DNA of 64,000 nt from DASUPK01 sp963833375 (GTDB lineage: Bacteria > Actinomycetota > Thermoleophilia > Solirubrobacterales > 70-9): positions 186,001-250,000 of the forward strand of contig CAWHXR010000010.1 of assembly GCA_963833375.1 (NCBI GenBank). The letters are read 5' to 3'. The position numbers and the translations under genes are program-made. Below, one piece after another: positions 1 to 7,273 of the stretch. Each line of letters opens with the position of its first letter. The first letter of the stretch is position 1. The notes under the pieces were generated by a model. It ran no database searches. It was not told the origin of the DNA and saw only the letters and a program-made list of their open reading frames with translations.

Positions 1-1
1 G

Positions 2-805
2 GTCGCGGACGCGCTGGACCCGGAGGCCGTCGCCCGGGCCGTGGCCGAGGCGGAGCCGGAGGTGGTGATCCACCAGCTCACCGCCATCGATGCAGGGTCG
101 GTGACGCGCAGCCTCGACAAGGCGTTCGCCCAGACGAACCGCCTGCGGACCGAGGGGACCGACCACCTGCTCGCCGCCGCAAAGGCGGTCGGGGCCAGGC
201 GGTTCATCGCGCAGAGCTTCGCCGGCTGGCCGTTCGAGCGCACCGGCGGTCCGGTCAAGACCGAGGAGGATCCGCTGCAGAGCTCGCCGCCCAAGTCGGT
301 CAGCCAGACGCTCGGTGCGATCCGGTATCTGGAGCGGGCGGTCACCCGAGCCGAGGGAGTCGAGGGAGTCGCCCTTCGGTACGGCGGCTTCTACGGTCCT
401 GGGACCTCGCTCGGCCTCGATCCGGTCGGGGAGCAGATCGAGATGATCCTCAAGCGCCGCTTTCCGGTGGTCGGCAGCGGTGCCGGAATATGGTCCCTCG
501 TCCACATCGAGGACGCCGCAGCGGCGACCGTCGCGGCGCTGGAGCGAGGCGAGCCCGGCGTGTACAACGTGGTCGACGACGAGCCCGTACCTGTCTCAGC
601 GGTCCTGCCGGAGCTGGCGAAGGTCGTCGGAGCCAAGCCGCCCCGACATATTCCGCGCTGGGTTGGCAGGCTGCTCGCCGGAGAGGGAATGACGATCATG
701 ATGACTGAGGTGCGCGGAGCGTCGAACGCAAAGGCGAAGCGCGAGCTCGGCTGGGAGCTCCGCTATCCGAGCTGGCGGCTGGGCTTGCGAGAGGGGCTCG
801 GATGA
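2..805 (+). CDS. NAD-dependent epimerase/dehydratase (extended/atypical SDR), 5' end cut by the window
   Basis: The frame is open from base 2, so the first visible GTG at 41 is internal and the Rossmann glycine motif lies outside the window. The 267 visible codons end in the SDR tail ASNAKAKRELGW...YPSWR typical of sugar-nucleotide or flavonoid-type NAD(P)-dependent reductases. The usual YxxxK pair is not obvious (IRYLERAV is at the expected place), which suggests an atypical SDR. Its stop overlaps the start of the sigma-factor gene by four bases (ATGA, 802-805), so the two are translationally coupled. ECF41 sigma factors are known to sit beside a carboxymuconolactone decarboxylase, oxidoreductase or epimerase; this fits the oxidoreductase/epimerase class. 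The substrate is unknown. Confidence 0.8.
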   Translation, partial: VADALDPEAVARAVAEAEPEVVIHQLTAIDAGSVTRSLDKAFAQTNRLRTEGTDHLLAAAKAVGARRFIAQSFAGWPFERTGGPVKTEEDPLQSSPPKSVSQTLGAIRYLERAVTRAEGVEGVALRYGGFYGPGTSLGLDPVGEQIEMILKRRFPVVGSGAGIWSLVHIEDAAAATVAALERGEPGVYNVVDDEPVPVSAVLPELAKVVGAKPPRHIPRWVGRLLAGEGMTIMMTEVRGASNAKAKRELGWELRYPSWRLGLREGLG

Positions 806-1740
806 GCGCCCCGACGTCGGAGCTCCTCGACGACCTGCGGCCGCGGGCGTTCGCGATCGCGTACCGGATGCTCGGCTCGGTGAGCGAGGCCGAGGACGTG
901 GTCCAGGAGGCGCTGCTCCGGGTGCACGATGTGCTCGAGCGCGGGGAGGAGATCTCCTCGCCGCGCGCATACGTGGCCACCATCGTCACGCGCCTCGCGA
1001 TCGACGAGCTGCGTTCGGCGCGGGCGCGGCGCGAGACCTACGTCGGCGAGTGGCTGCCGGAGCCGGTTGCCGAAGCGCCCGGCGACGATCCGGCCCAGCA
1101 CGCCGAGCTCGCCGATTCGCTCTCCCTCGCCTTCCTGGTCGTCCTGGAGGCGCTGACGCCGGAGCAGCGAGCCTCATTCCTCCTGCACGACGTGTTCGAC
1201 TACGACTACGGCAGGGTCGCGGAGATCATCGGCACCAGCCAGGACAATGCCCGTCAGCTCGCCTCGCGCGCCCGCCGCCACGTGCAGGACGGGACGCCGC
1301 GATTCGATTCGTCGGCCGAGCAGCGCGAGCAGCTCGCTTCGAGCTTTTTCGAGGCGGCCGAGCGGGGCGACTTTGCGTCGCTGGAGGCCCTGCTCGCCGA
1401 GGACGTCGAGCTGCACGGCGACGGCGGCGGGCTCGCCCCGGCGATCAGGCACCCCGTCTTCGGGCGCGCCAAGGTGGCTCAGATGCTCGGCAACTGGTGG
1501 CGGCTCGGCTTTCAGAAGATCGGCGGGGTGGAGTTGCGCCGGGTGCTGGTGAACGGCCAGCCCGGCGCCGAGTACCTCGACTCCGACGGGAGCCTGATCG
1601 GCGTGATGTCGCTCGACATCGCCGACGGCAAGGTCCAGGCGATTCGCTCGATCGTCAACCCGGAGAAGCTCGACCACCTCGGTCCGGTGGCGGACGCGAA
1701 GGAGCTGTTCGCCCGGATCCGCGAGTCGCGCTCAGGCTGA
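802..1740 (+). CDS. ECF41-type RNA polymerase sigma factor with SnoaL-like C-terminal domain (SigJ-like)
   Basis: A 312-aa sigma-70 family protein. Region 2 (about residues 10-75, YRMLGSVSEAEDVVQEALLR) and region 4 (about 125-165, with the helix around IIGTSQDNARQLASRARR) are followed by a SnoaL/NTF2-like extension from about 180. It carries the hallmarks of ECF41: WLPEP at residues 84-88 between regions 2 and 4, a DGGG motif in the extension, and NPEKL near the C-terminus. In this family the extension, not an anti-sigma factor, modulates activity. It is coupled to the upstream SDR gene, its likely partner and target. It overlaps the convergent peroxiredoxin gene by nine bases. Confidence 0.93.
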   Translation: MSAPTSELLDDLRPRAFAIAYRMLGSVSEAEDVVQEALLRVHDVLERGEEISSPRAYVATIVTRLAIDELRSARARRETYVGEWLPEPVAEAPGDDPAQHAELADSLSLAFLVVLEALTPEQRASFLLHDVFDYDYGRVAEIIGTSQDNARQLASRARRHVQDGTPRFDSSAEQREQLASSFFEAAERGDFASLEALLAEDVELHGDGGGLAPAIRHPVFGRAKVAQMLGNWWRLGFQKIGGVELRRVLVNGQPGAEYLDSDGSLIGVMSLDIADGKVQAIRSIVNPEKLDHLGPVADAKELFARIRESRSG

Positions 1741-2298
1741 CTCGAGCCAGGCGAGCACCTCGGACGCATTCCGGTCGGGCGGGAAGACCGGGTAGAAGAC
1801 CTTGACGATCTCGCCCTCGCGGATCACGAGGGTGACGCGCGAATACAGCGTCATCCCGGCGGCCTCAAAGGTCGGCAGGCCGAGCGCCGCGGCAAGCTCC
1901 AGAGAGGGATCGCTGAGCAATGGGAACTGCAGGTGCACCCGCTCGGCGAACTCGAGCTGGTCCTCGGTGGACTGGGCGCTGAGCCCGATCACCCGCACGT
2001 CGCGATCCGCGAACTGCCAGTGAAGGTCGCGGAAGGCGCAGCTCTGGGGGGTGCAGCCCCGGGCGCCGGGGATCAGGTCCCAGCCGTCGGGCAGCGGCTC
2101 GCCCGGCTTGCCCGTGCGCGGATAGATGAAGAGGACAGCGGTCCCCTCAGCGCCGAGGGCGGCGAGGTCCATCCGCTCGCCGCTGGTGGCGGCCAGGCTG
2201 AGCTCGGGCAGCCGCCGACCAGGCAGCCCGTCGCAGGCGCCGTCGTCCTCGGGGACCGGGAGGTCGTCGGGCAGCGTGTGGAGGTCGCGCTCCGCCAA
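1732..2298 (-). CDS. Peroxiredoxin (AhpC/TSA, Prx-like)
   Basis: A 188-aa thiol peroxidase-like protein. It has the thioredoxin-fold strand AVLFIYPRTGKPGEP, then GARGCTPQSCAFRD with Cys82 in the peroxidatic position and Cys87 five residues on, then the LLSDPSLELAAALGL segment seen in Bcp/Prx proteins. The start is a TTG at 2298; no ATG or GTG occurs before the conserved fold. It lies one base downstream of the VWA gene and so is the last gene of a MoxR-VWA-Prx operon. It probably reduces hydroperoxides in the cytoplasm with thioredoxin. A link to the MoxR/VWA pair is inferred from position only. Confidence 0.88.
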   Translation of the reverse strand: MAERDLHTLPDDLPVPEDDGACDGLPGRRLPELSLAATSGERMDLAALGAEGTAVLFIYPRTGKPGEPLPDGWDLIPGARGCTPQSCAFRDLHWQFADRDVRVIGLSAQSTEDQLEFAERVHLQFPLLSDPSLELAAALGLPTFEAAGMTLYSRVTLVIREGEIVKVFYPVFPPDRNASEVLAWLESA

Positions 2299-2299
2299 C

Positions 2300-3652
2300 T
2301 CAGTCGCCGGTCCGCGCGGCCCCGGCGATCACGTTGACGAAGTTCTCGAGGTGCTTGGTGGTCCAGCACTCGAACGCGCCGTCGCAGTAGGGCTCGTACG
2401 CGGCCATCACCGAGTCGCCGTAGTTCCAGTAGAGCTTCGGCTCTGGGTTGAGCCAGAAGGTGCGGCCCGCGTGCTCGGCGATCGCGCCGAAGGTGTCGGC
2501 GTGGGGCTCGCGCCCATTCGTGCGCGCGTCGCCCAGCACGATCACGGTCGAGCGGGGGCCGAGGTCCTCGGCGATCTCCTCTCCGAACTCGAGCCAGACC
2601 CGGCCGTAGTCGGTGTAGCCGGAGACGTCGGCGACGCCGCCCTCGGAGGAGACGCGCTCGGAGATCTTCCGGAAGTCCCGCTCGTGCTCGAAGATGTCAG
2701 TCACCTCGCTGATCCGCTCGATGAAGACGAAGCTGCGCAGCTTGCGGAACGAGTCGTGCAGGGCGTGGAGCACCGAGAGAAAGAAGACGCTCGCGCTGCT
2801 CACCGAGGTGGAGACGTCGCAGAGGACGTAGATCTCAGGGCGCCGCGGGCGCTTCGGCCGATAGCGCAGCCGCAAGGGCACACCGCCGGTCTCCAGCGAG
2901 GCGCGCATGGTGCGGCGGATGTCCACCATCCGCCCGCGATTGCGGCCGCGCTGCTCGTGTCCGAGAGTCGCGATCCGCCGCTTGAGCTGCGCGACGGCGC
3001 GGTGCACCGCGGCCAGGTCCTGGGCGGGACTGGTGGGGAGGGTCCGGTCGAGCTCCGCCAGCGGCCGGGAGGGTGGAAGCTTGCCGGTGCGCTCGATCGT
3101 CGCCCGCTCGAGCTCCCGGCGCAGGTAGCGCTCGAACTGCCGGACGTTCTCCGGATCGAGCGGCTGGCTCTCAACGTCGCCTCGGCCGCCGCGGGCCTGG
3201 AGCCCCAGGGCGCGGCGAATCCGCTGCACGTCGACACCGATCACGCCCGAGCGCTCGCCGCGCCGGCCGAACGCGGTCATCGCCAGGCGGGCCAGGTCGC
3301 GCATCTCGCCGTCGTTGCCCTCGGTGATCGCCCGCCGGATCGCCTCCCGCAGCTCGTCGAGGTCGATCCGGTCCCCGGAGCCCTCGTAGCGCTCGTCCTC
3401 GATGCCCCGCTCGAGCGCCTCCGACTCGGCCGCCCGGAAGAAGTGGCGGTCGAAGAGCAGCTCGAAGATCCTCCGATCCTCCTGCGACTTCGCGATCGTG
3501 GCGGCCAGCGACTCCCGGAAGTCGCGCTGGTCGGTCCAGCTCACCTCGTCGAGCGCGGCGAACGCGTCGAGGATCTCGGAGGTGCCTACGGCGACCCCCT
3601 CCGAGCGAAGGTCCTCGAAGAAGCCGAGCAGGCTGCTCGCGGTGGTGGACAC
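2300..3652 (-). CDS. VWA domain protein of the CoxE family
   Basis: A 450-aa protein with a charged helical N-terminal half and a C-terminal von Willebrand A domain. The MIDAS motif appears as CDVSTSVSS (DxSxS) near residue 277, followed by a conserved Thr/Asp-rich fold (TVIVLGDARTNGRE). CoxE-like VWA proteins work with a MoxR AAA+ ATPase as metal-insertion or protein-remodelling chaperones, for example in maturation of CO dehydrogenase. The MoxR gene lies two bases upstream on the same strand, which supports this pairing. No Cox structural genes are nearby, so the client is unknown. Confidence 0.88.
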   Translation of the reverse strand: MSTTASSLLGFFEDLRSEGVAVGTSEILDAFAALDEVSWTDQRDFRESLAATIAKSQEDRRIFELLFDRHFFRAAESEALERGIEDERYEGSGDRIDLDELREAIRRAITEGNDGEMRDLARLAMTAFGRRGERSGVIGVDVQRIRRALGLQARGGRGDVESQPLDPENVRQFERYLRRELERATIERTGKLPPSRPLAELDRTLPTSPAQDLAAVHRAVAQLKRRIATLGHEQRGRNRGRMVDIRRTMRASLETGGVPLRLRYRPKRPRRPEIYVLCDVSTSVSSASVFFLSVLHALHDSFRKLRSFVFIERISEVTDIFEHERDFRKISERVSSEGGVADVSGYTDYGRVWLEFGEEIAEDLGPRSTVIVLGDARTNGREPHADTFGAIAEHAGRTFWLNPEPKLYWNYGDSVMAAYEPYCDGAFECWTTKHLENFVNVIAGAARTGD

Positions 3653-3654
3653 GC

Positions 3655-4593
3655 TCAGCTCCCGGAGGCGGGCGGGCTGCCCGTGATGCCCGGAACGCCG
3701 TCGCCCTCGAGCTTGACCGCCACCCGCTCCGCGACCACGTCGATGTCGGAACGGTGCTTGACCAGGATGCTCATCGATTGCTCGAAGGTCTCGCGGTCGA
3801 TGTCGTCGGCGCCGATCAGCAGCAGGGTCCGCGCCCAGTCGATCGACTCGGCGATCGATGGCGGCTTCTTCAGGTCGAGCTGGCGGACCATGTGGACGAT
3901 CTCGACCAGGCGCCGCGCCAGGCCCTCGTCCAGCTCGGGGGCGTGCAGCCGGACGATCTCGAGCTCGCGCTCGACGGACGGGTAGTCGAGCCAGAGGTAG
4001 AGGCAGCGCCGCTTGAGCGCCTCGGTCAGCTCGCGGGAGTTGTTCGAGGTGAGCACCACGATCGGGCGCGTGCGGGCCTCGATCACCCCGAGCTCGGGAA
4101 TCGAGATCTGGAAGTCGGAGAGGACCTCGAGCAGCATCGCCTCGAACTCCTGGTCGGTCTTGTCGATCTCGTCGATCAGCAGGACGACGGCGTCATCGGC
4201 GCTGATCGCCTCGAGCAGCGGCCGGGTGAAGAGGAAGTCCTCGCTGAAGATGTCCCCCCGGGTGCGCTCCCAGGAACCCTCGGCGGCCTCGGCCTCGCCG
4301 GAGGCCTCGGCCTGGATGCGCAGCAGCTGCTTGCGGTAGTTCCACTCGTAGAGGGCCTTCGCCTCGTCGAGGCCCTCGTAGCACTGGAGCCGCACCAGCC
4401 GGCGGCCGGTCGAGCGCGAGAGGGCCTTGGCCAGCTCGGTTTTGCCGACGCCCGCCGGGCCCTCGACCAGCACCGGCTTGCCCAGACGCTGGGCGAGGAA
4501 GGAGACGAGCGCTGCCGCCTCGTCGGCCAGGTAGCCGACCTCGCCGAGTCCCTTGCGGACCTGGGCGACTGACTGCGGCTCGGACTCCGGCAT
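3655..4593 (-). CDS. MoxR family AAA+ ATPase
   Basis: A 312-aa AAA+ ATPase. Walker A is GPAGVGKTE (about residues 45-53) and Walker B is VVLLIDEIDK, followed by a sensor-1 asparagine in VLTSNNSREL. The frame is open further upstream, but the ATG at 4593 is preferred. It starts just before the conserved helix, and a TATCAT -10 box lies seven bases upstream, giving a leaderless transcript. It is first in an operon with the VWA and peroxiredoxin genes. MoxR/VWA pairs act as ATP-driven chaperones. It is divergent from the small membrane protein gene only 24 bases away. Confidence 0.9.
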   Translation of the reverse strand: MPESEPQSVAQVRKGLGEVGYLADEAAALVSFLAQRLGKPVLVEGPAGVGKTELAKALSRSTGRRLVRLQCYEGLDEAKALYEWNYRKQLLRIQAEASGEAEAAEGSWERTRGDIFSEDFLFTRPLLEAISADDAVVLLIDEIDKTDQEFEAMLLEVLSDFQISIPELGVIEARTRPIVVLTSNNSRELTEALKRRCLYLWLDYPSVERELEIVRLHAPELDEGLARRLVEIVHMVRQLDLKKPPSIAESIDWARTLLLIGADDIDRETFEQSMSILVKHRSDIDVVAERVAVKLEGDGVPGITGSPPASGS

Positions 4594-4600
4594 CTGGGGG

Positions 4601-4606
4601 ATGATA
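4601..4606 (-). promoter_or_regulatory. -10 element TATCAT of the moxR-VWA-prx operon (leaderless)
   Basis: TATCAT ends seven bases before the ATG of the MoxR gene, so transcription should begin at or next to the start codon. No convincing -35 box is seen. Confidence 0.5.
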
Positions 4607-4617
4607 GATAGCGCGTC

Positions 4618-4815
4618 ATGGTCGCCATCGCCCTGCCCGACTCGCTCGGCCCCTACGCCGTGCTGCTGGCCATCGGATTCCTCGTCGGCTGGTACGGCCA
4701 CGGTGCCCGCAACAACTGGATCGTCGCCTTCGGGATCGTCGTGATCCTGGCGGCCATGGGCCTGCTGCAGCTGGCGATCACGACCCACAACGGCAGGGCA
4801 CCCACAGGGTTCTGA
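4618..4815 (+). CDS. Small two-helix membrane protein
   Basis: A 65-aa protein with two hydrophobic segments (about residues 12-27 and 34-53, IVAFGIVVILAAMGLLQLAI) and a short polar tail. I do not recognise a family. Its stop is two bases from the PPK2 start, so the two genes are probably co-transcribed and translationally linked. No strong Shine-Dalgarno sequence precedes the ATG. The divergent MoxR gene starts only 24 bases away, so the promoters overlap. Reality of the gene rests on the hydrophobic pattern and the spacing. Confidence 0.6.
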   Translation: MVAIALPDSLGPYAVLLAIGFLVGWYGHGARNNWIVAFGIVVILAAMGLLQLAITTHNGRAPTGF

Positions 4816-4817
4816 TC

Positions 4818-5588
4818 ATGGGAGTCCTGGACGACCTCGATCTCACCCAGAAGCTCTCCGTGGAGGAGGAGCGCAAAGGCCTCGAGCGTGGCTGGAAGCG
4901 CCTCGCGCAGCTCCGGCTCACGCTGGGCGGGCTGATCGGGGACGGCGAGCTCGGGCCGCCGGTCTGCGTGCTCTTCGAGGGCGACGACGCCTCCGGTAAG
5001 GGGGGCGCGATCCGCAGGCTGGTGGCCCGGCTCGATCCCCGCCACGTGCGGGTGGTGCAGTTCGGCGCCCCCACCCACGACGAGAAGCGCCATCACTTCC
5101 TCTGGCGCTTCTGGCCCTCGCTCCCGGGGTGGGGCGGGATGGCGATCTTCGACCGCTCCTGGTACGGGCGGGTGCTGGTCGAGCGGGTCGAGGGGCTCGC
5201 CACGCGCGAGCAGTGGCTGCGCGCCTACGACGAGATCAACGGCTTCGAGCAAACCATCGCCGACGAGGGCATGATCCTGATCAAGTTCTGGCTCCACATC
5301 TCCGGCGATGAGCAGCTGAAGCGCTTCAAGCGCCGCGAGAAGGATCCGCTCAAGACCTGGAAGCTCACCGACGATGACTGGCGGAACCGCGACAGGCGCG
5401 CCGAGTACAAGCAGGCCGTCGAGGACATGGTCGCTCGCACCAGCCATGAGCCGCACGCCCGCTGGCACCTGGTCCCGGCGGAGTCGAAGCGCTACGCGCG
5501 GGTCGCCGTGATCGACACCGTGATCGAGGAGATCGAGGCGGGCATGCGGCGGCAGGGCATGCAGCCGCCGGCGCCGATCGAAACATGA
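4818..5588 (+). CDS. ppk2: Polyphosphate kinase 2 family protein (PPK2)
   Basis: A 256-aa cytoplasmic enzyme that transfers phosphate between polyphosphate and a nucleotide. The family signatures are clear: Walker A FEGDDASGKGGAI, the PPK2 lid/Walker B segment IFDRSWYGRVLVERV, and the basic helix RFKRREKDPLKTWKL with WRNR. Length fits single-domain class I PPK2. The class (ADP- or AMP-phosphorylating) cannot be set from sequence alone here. The gene follows the 65-aa membrane protein gene by two bases. A nested palindromic repeat lies directly after its stop. Confidence 0.93.
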   Translation: MGVLDDLDLTQKLSVEEERKGLERGWKRLAQLRLTLGGLIGDGELGPPVCVLFEGDDASGKGGAIRRLVARLDPRHVRVVQFGAPTHDEKRHHFLWRFWPSLPGWGGMAIFDRSWYGRVLVERVEGLATREQWLRAYDEINGFEQTIADEGMILIKFWLHISGDEQLKRFKRREKDPLKTWKLTDDDWRNRDRRAEYKQAVEDMVARTSHEPHARWHLVPAESKRYARVAVIDTVIEEIEAGMRRQGMQPPAPIET

Positions 5589-5589
5589 A

Positions 5590-5662
5590 TCGGATTGCTC
5601 CTCCTCCCGAAACGGGTTGCGCCTGGCGGCGCACGCCTCGCATTAGGGGAGCACCCTCGCAC
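5590..5662 (+). repeat. Nested copy of the dispersed bulged palindrome (copy A: outer 5590-5662, inner 5611-5642)
   Basis: The outer element starts CGGATTGCTCC and ends GGAGCACCCTCGCA. Its loop is occupied by a complete second element, ACGGGT-TGCGCC-TGGC-GGCGCA-CGCCTCGCA. Both point the same way. Each forms a stem with an unpaired T after GGG. The element sits between two convergent genes, where it could also act as a terminator. Confidence 0.7.
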
Positions 5663-6163
5663 CTAGTCCGGCGCCCGCGGGCGCTTTGCGCGCTCCCTTG
5701 GACGCATGCGCAGGCCGGCGGCGACGATGATCGCGGCGCCGGCGAGCGCGACGAAGATCGCATAGTGGAGGTTGTACGGCTCGTCGTGCCCGGCGAGGGT
5801 GAACCGGGGGCGGTCGGCTATCCGGTAGAGCACGATCAGCGCCGCCCACGACCCGGCCGTGACAAACAGCGCCCACTCGCGGAGCGGGCGCGGCGGGACG
5901 TAGCCGCCACCCCCCTGCAGGGCGAGGAAGGTCGTCGCCGCAGCGATCAGGATCAGCGCCGCCTCGGCCCAGCCGAAGGCGCCGATCCCGGTCAGCACGA
6001 GGTCGTTGGCGATCGGCGACTGGTACCAGGGCAAGAGCAGGCTGCCGACCATCACGGCCGCCCCGATCACGGCGATCCGCTCGTTGCCGCCCAGGCCGCG
6101 CAGATCGCGGAGCAGCTTGCGCGGCAGCGACCCAGCATCAGACGGGTCGCCCTCGCCCGTCAA
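5663..6163 (-). CDS. Four-helix membrane protein, unknown function
   Basis: About 166 aa with four hydrophobic segments (ERIAVIGAAVMVGSLLLPWY, the AEAALILIAAATTFLAL stretch, ALFVTAGSWAALIVLY, AIFVALAGAAIIVAAGL) and an Arg-rich tail. I know no function. The frame stays open to 6280, but that would run into the upstream gene. The TTG at 6163 with AGGAG nine bases upstream is the better start. The first codons lie inside the left arm of repeat copy B, so the repeat supplies both the ribosome-binding site and the N-terminus. The start remains uncertain. Confidence 0.65.
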   Translation of the reverse strand: MTGEGDPSDAGSLPRKLLRDLRGLGGNERIAVIGAAVMVGSLLLPWYQSPIANDLVLTGIGAFGWAEAALILIAAATTFLALQGGGGYVPPRPLREWALFVTAGSWAALIVLYRIADRPRFTLAGHDEPYNLHYAIFVALAGAAIIVAAGLRMRPRERAKRPRAPD

Positions 6164-6213
6164 GACGGTTTGCTCCTGACGGAGCACCCTCGCGTCGACC
6201 GGCGCCCTCGCAT
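6141..6213 (+). repeat. Nested copy of the dispersed bulged palindrome (copy B: outer 6141-6213, inner 6164-6195)
   Basis: The outer arms are GACGGGTCGCC and GGCGCCCTCGCATC. The inner element is GACGGT-TTGCTCC-TGAC-GGAGCA-CCCTCGCG. Outer size (about 72 nt), orientation and nesting match copy A about 550 bases away. It overlaps the 5' end of the membrane protein gene and abuts the stop of the DUF2203 gene. Confidence 0.7.
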
Positions 6214-6614
6214 CAGTCGAGCGGCTCGCGGCCACCATAACCCGCATCGAGGTCGTGCCAGTAGCCGACGTCGCCCTCACCGAGCTCCCAGCAGAGATAC
6301 ACCTCCCGGCCGTCGATCATCGCCGGGAAGTCGACCAGGCCGCGGTCGATGTCGCGCAGGACGATCCCCGACTGCTCGACCGCGTCGAGCAGCCGCCTGA
6401 CCTCGAGGAACGCGATCCCGACCTGCTTGCCCTCCTCGCCGCCGCCGTTGGTCGCCGCTGCCTCGGACAGTGCCTCGTGGGCCTCCGTGTCGGTGAGCTC
6501 GTCCTTGGCGTCCTGCAGCTGGTTCAGCACGCCGGTCAGGTGGGGGAGGAGCGCGTTCGCCTCCGCCCTGCTGAAGTGGCGCTCGTAGACGAGTCCGGTG
6601 CCCTCTTCGGTCAC
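6213..6614 (-). CDS. DUF2203 family protein
   Basis: About 133 aa. The N-terminal ERHFSRAEANALLPHL, the helix after it and the C-terminal IDRGLVDFPAMIDGREVYLCWELGE-type block match the DUF2203 family. It is a small cytoplasmic protein of unknown role. The chosen start is the GTG at 6614, which overlaps the stop of the EVE gene (GTGA). Longer readings would run deep into the EVE gene. The gene ends at the border of repeat copy B. Confidence 0.82.
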   Translation of the reverse strand: MTEEGTGLVYERHFSRAEANALLPHLTGVLNQLQDAKDELTDTEAHEALSEAAATNGGGEEGKQVGIAFLEVRRLLDAVEQSGIVLRDIDRGLVDFPAMIDGREVYLCWELGEGDVGYWHDLDAGYGGREPLD

Positions 6615-7111
6615 GCGCGCGCCGGGGCGGTCGCAGACGAGAGGCGATCGCGGAGCAAGTCCGCGTCCGCCTCGCCGATGGTCCGCAGCTGGCCCTGGAA
6701 GGCGAGGTGCCAGTGGTCCGGCGGCCACTTGCGGACGTGCTCGAGCTCGGTGGCGAGCTCCTCGGCGGGGACGAACTCGTTCTCGGGCAGGACGAGGACG
6801 GGCTCGGCCTGCACGCGCCAGGGATACCGCTCCTTGACCCGGCGGCGGTGTTTGTGGCCGCCGGTGATGCGGGTTCCCTGGGGCCAGATCGGCGTGCGGT
6901 CCTCGAACATCTCCGACCTCACCCGCGCGAGACCGCCGAACGCCTGCACCCCCGTCACGTAGAAGAAGATCTCGTGGCCGGGCTCGAACTCCTCGGCCTG
7001 GCGGCGTCGGCGCTCCTTGAAGCCGATCACGTCGAAGCCGCGTTCGACGTTGATCCTGAAGTTCTCGAGCGAGCCGGTGAGGATCCAGCTTCTAGTGGCC
7101 GGCGCTGGCAC
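6611..7111 (-). CDS. EVE domain-containing protein
   Basis: About 166 aa. RSWILTGSLENF, then GFKERRRRQAEEFEPGHEIFFYVTG and ARVRSEMFEDRTPIWP fit the EVE domain, a PUA-like fold thought to bind modified bases or RNA. The start is the GTG at 7111. A TACAAT -10 box lies six bases upstream, so the mRNA is probably leaderless. The downstream DUF2203 gene overlaps by four bases, so the pair is co-translated. The natural ligand is unknown. Confidence 0.85.
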   Translation of the reverse strand: MPAPATRSWILTGSLENFRINVERGFDVIGFKERRRRQAEEFEPGHEIFFYVTGVQAFGGLARVRSEMFEDRTPIWPQGTRITGGHKHRRRVKERYPWRVQAEPVLVLPENEFVPAEELATELEHVRKWPPDHWHLAFQGQLRTIGEADADLLRDRLSSATAPARA

Positions 7112-7117
7112 GCGACG

Positions 7118-7123
7118 ATTGTA
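7118..7123 (-). promoter_or_regulatory. -10 element TACAAT of the EVE-DUF2203 operon (leaderless)
   Basis: A near-consensus TACAAT is separated from the GTG start by CGTCGC only. It lies in the 162-base gap between the EVE gene and the end of the cyclase gene. Confidence 0.6.
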
Positions 7124-7273
7124 TGTCGCGCTCGGTCGCGTCACGCAGGCCATCCAGCAGGTCCTCAACAGCCCGTCTCAGACACCCACTCGCGAGCCCT
7201 GGATGGTCGCAGAGCAGGCTCCAGAGAACCGCAACCGGGGGGTCGATCAGGGTCTGCTGCCTCCGGCGGAGGC

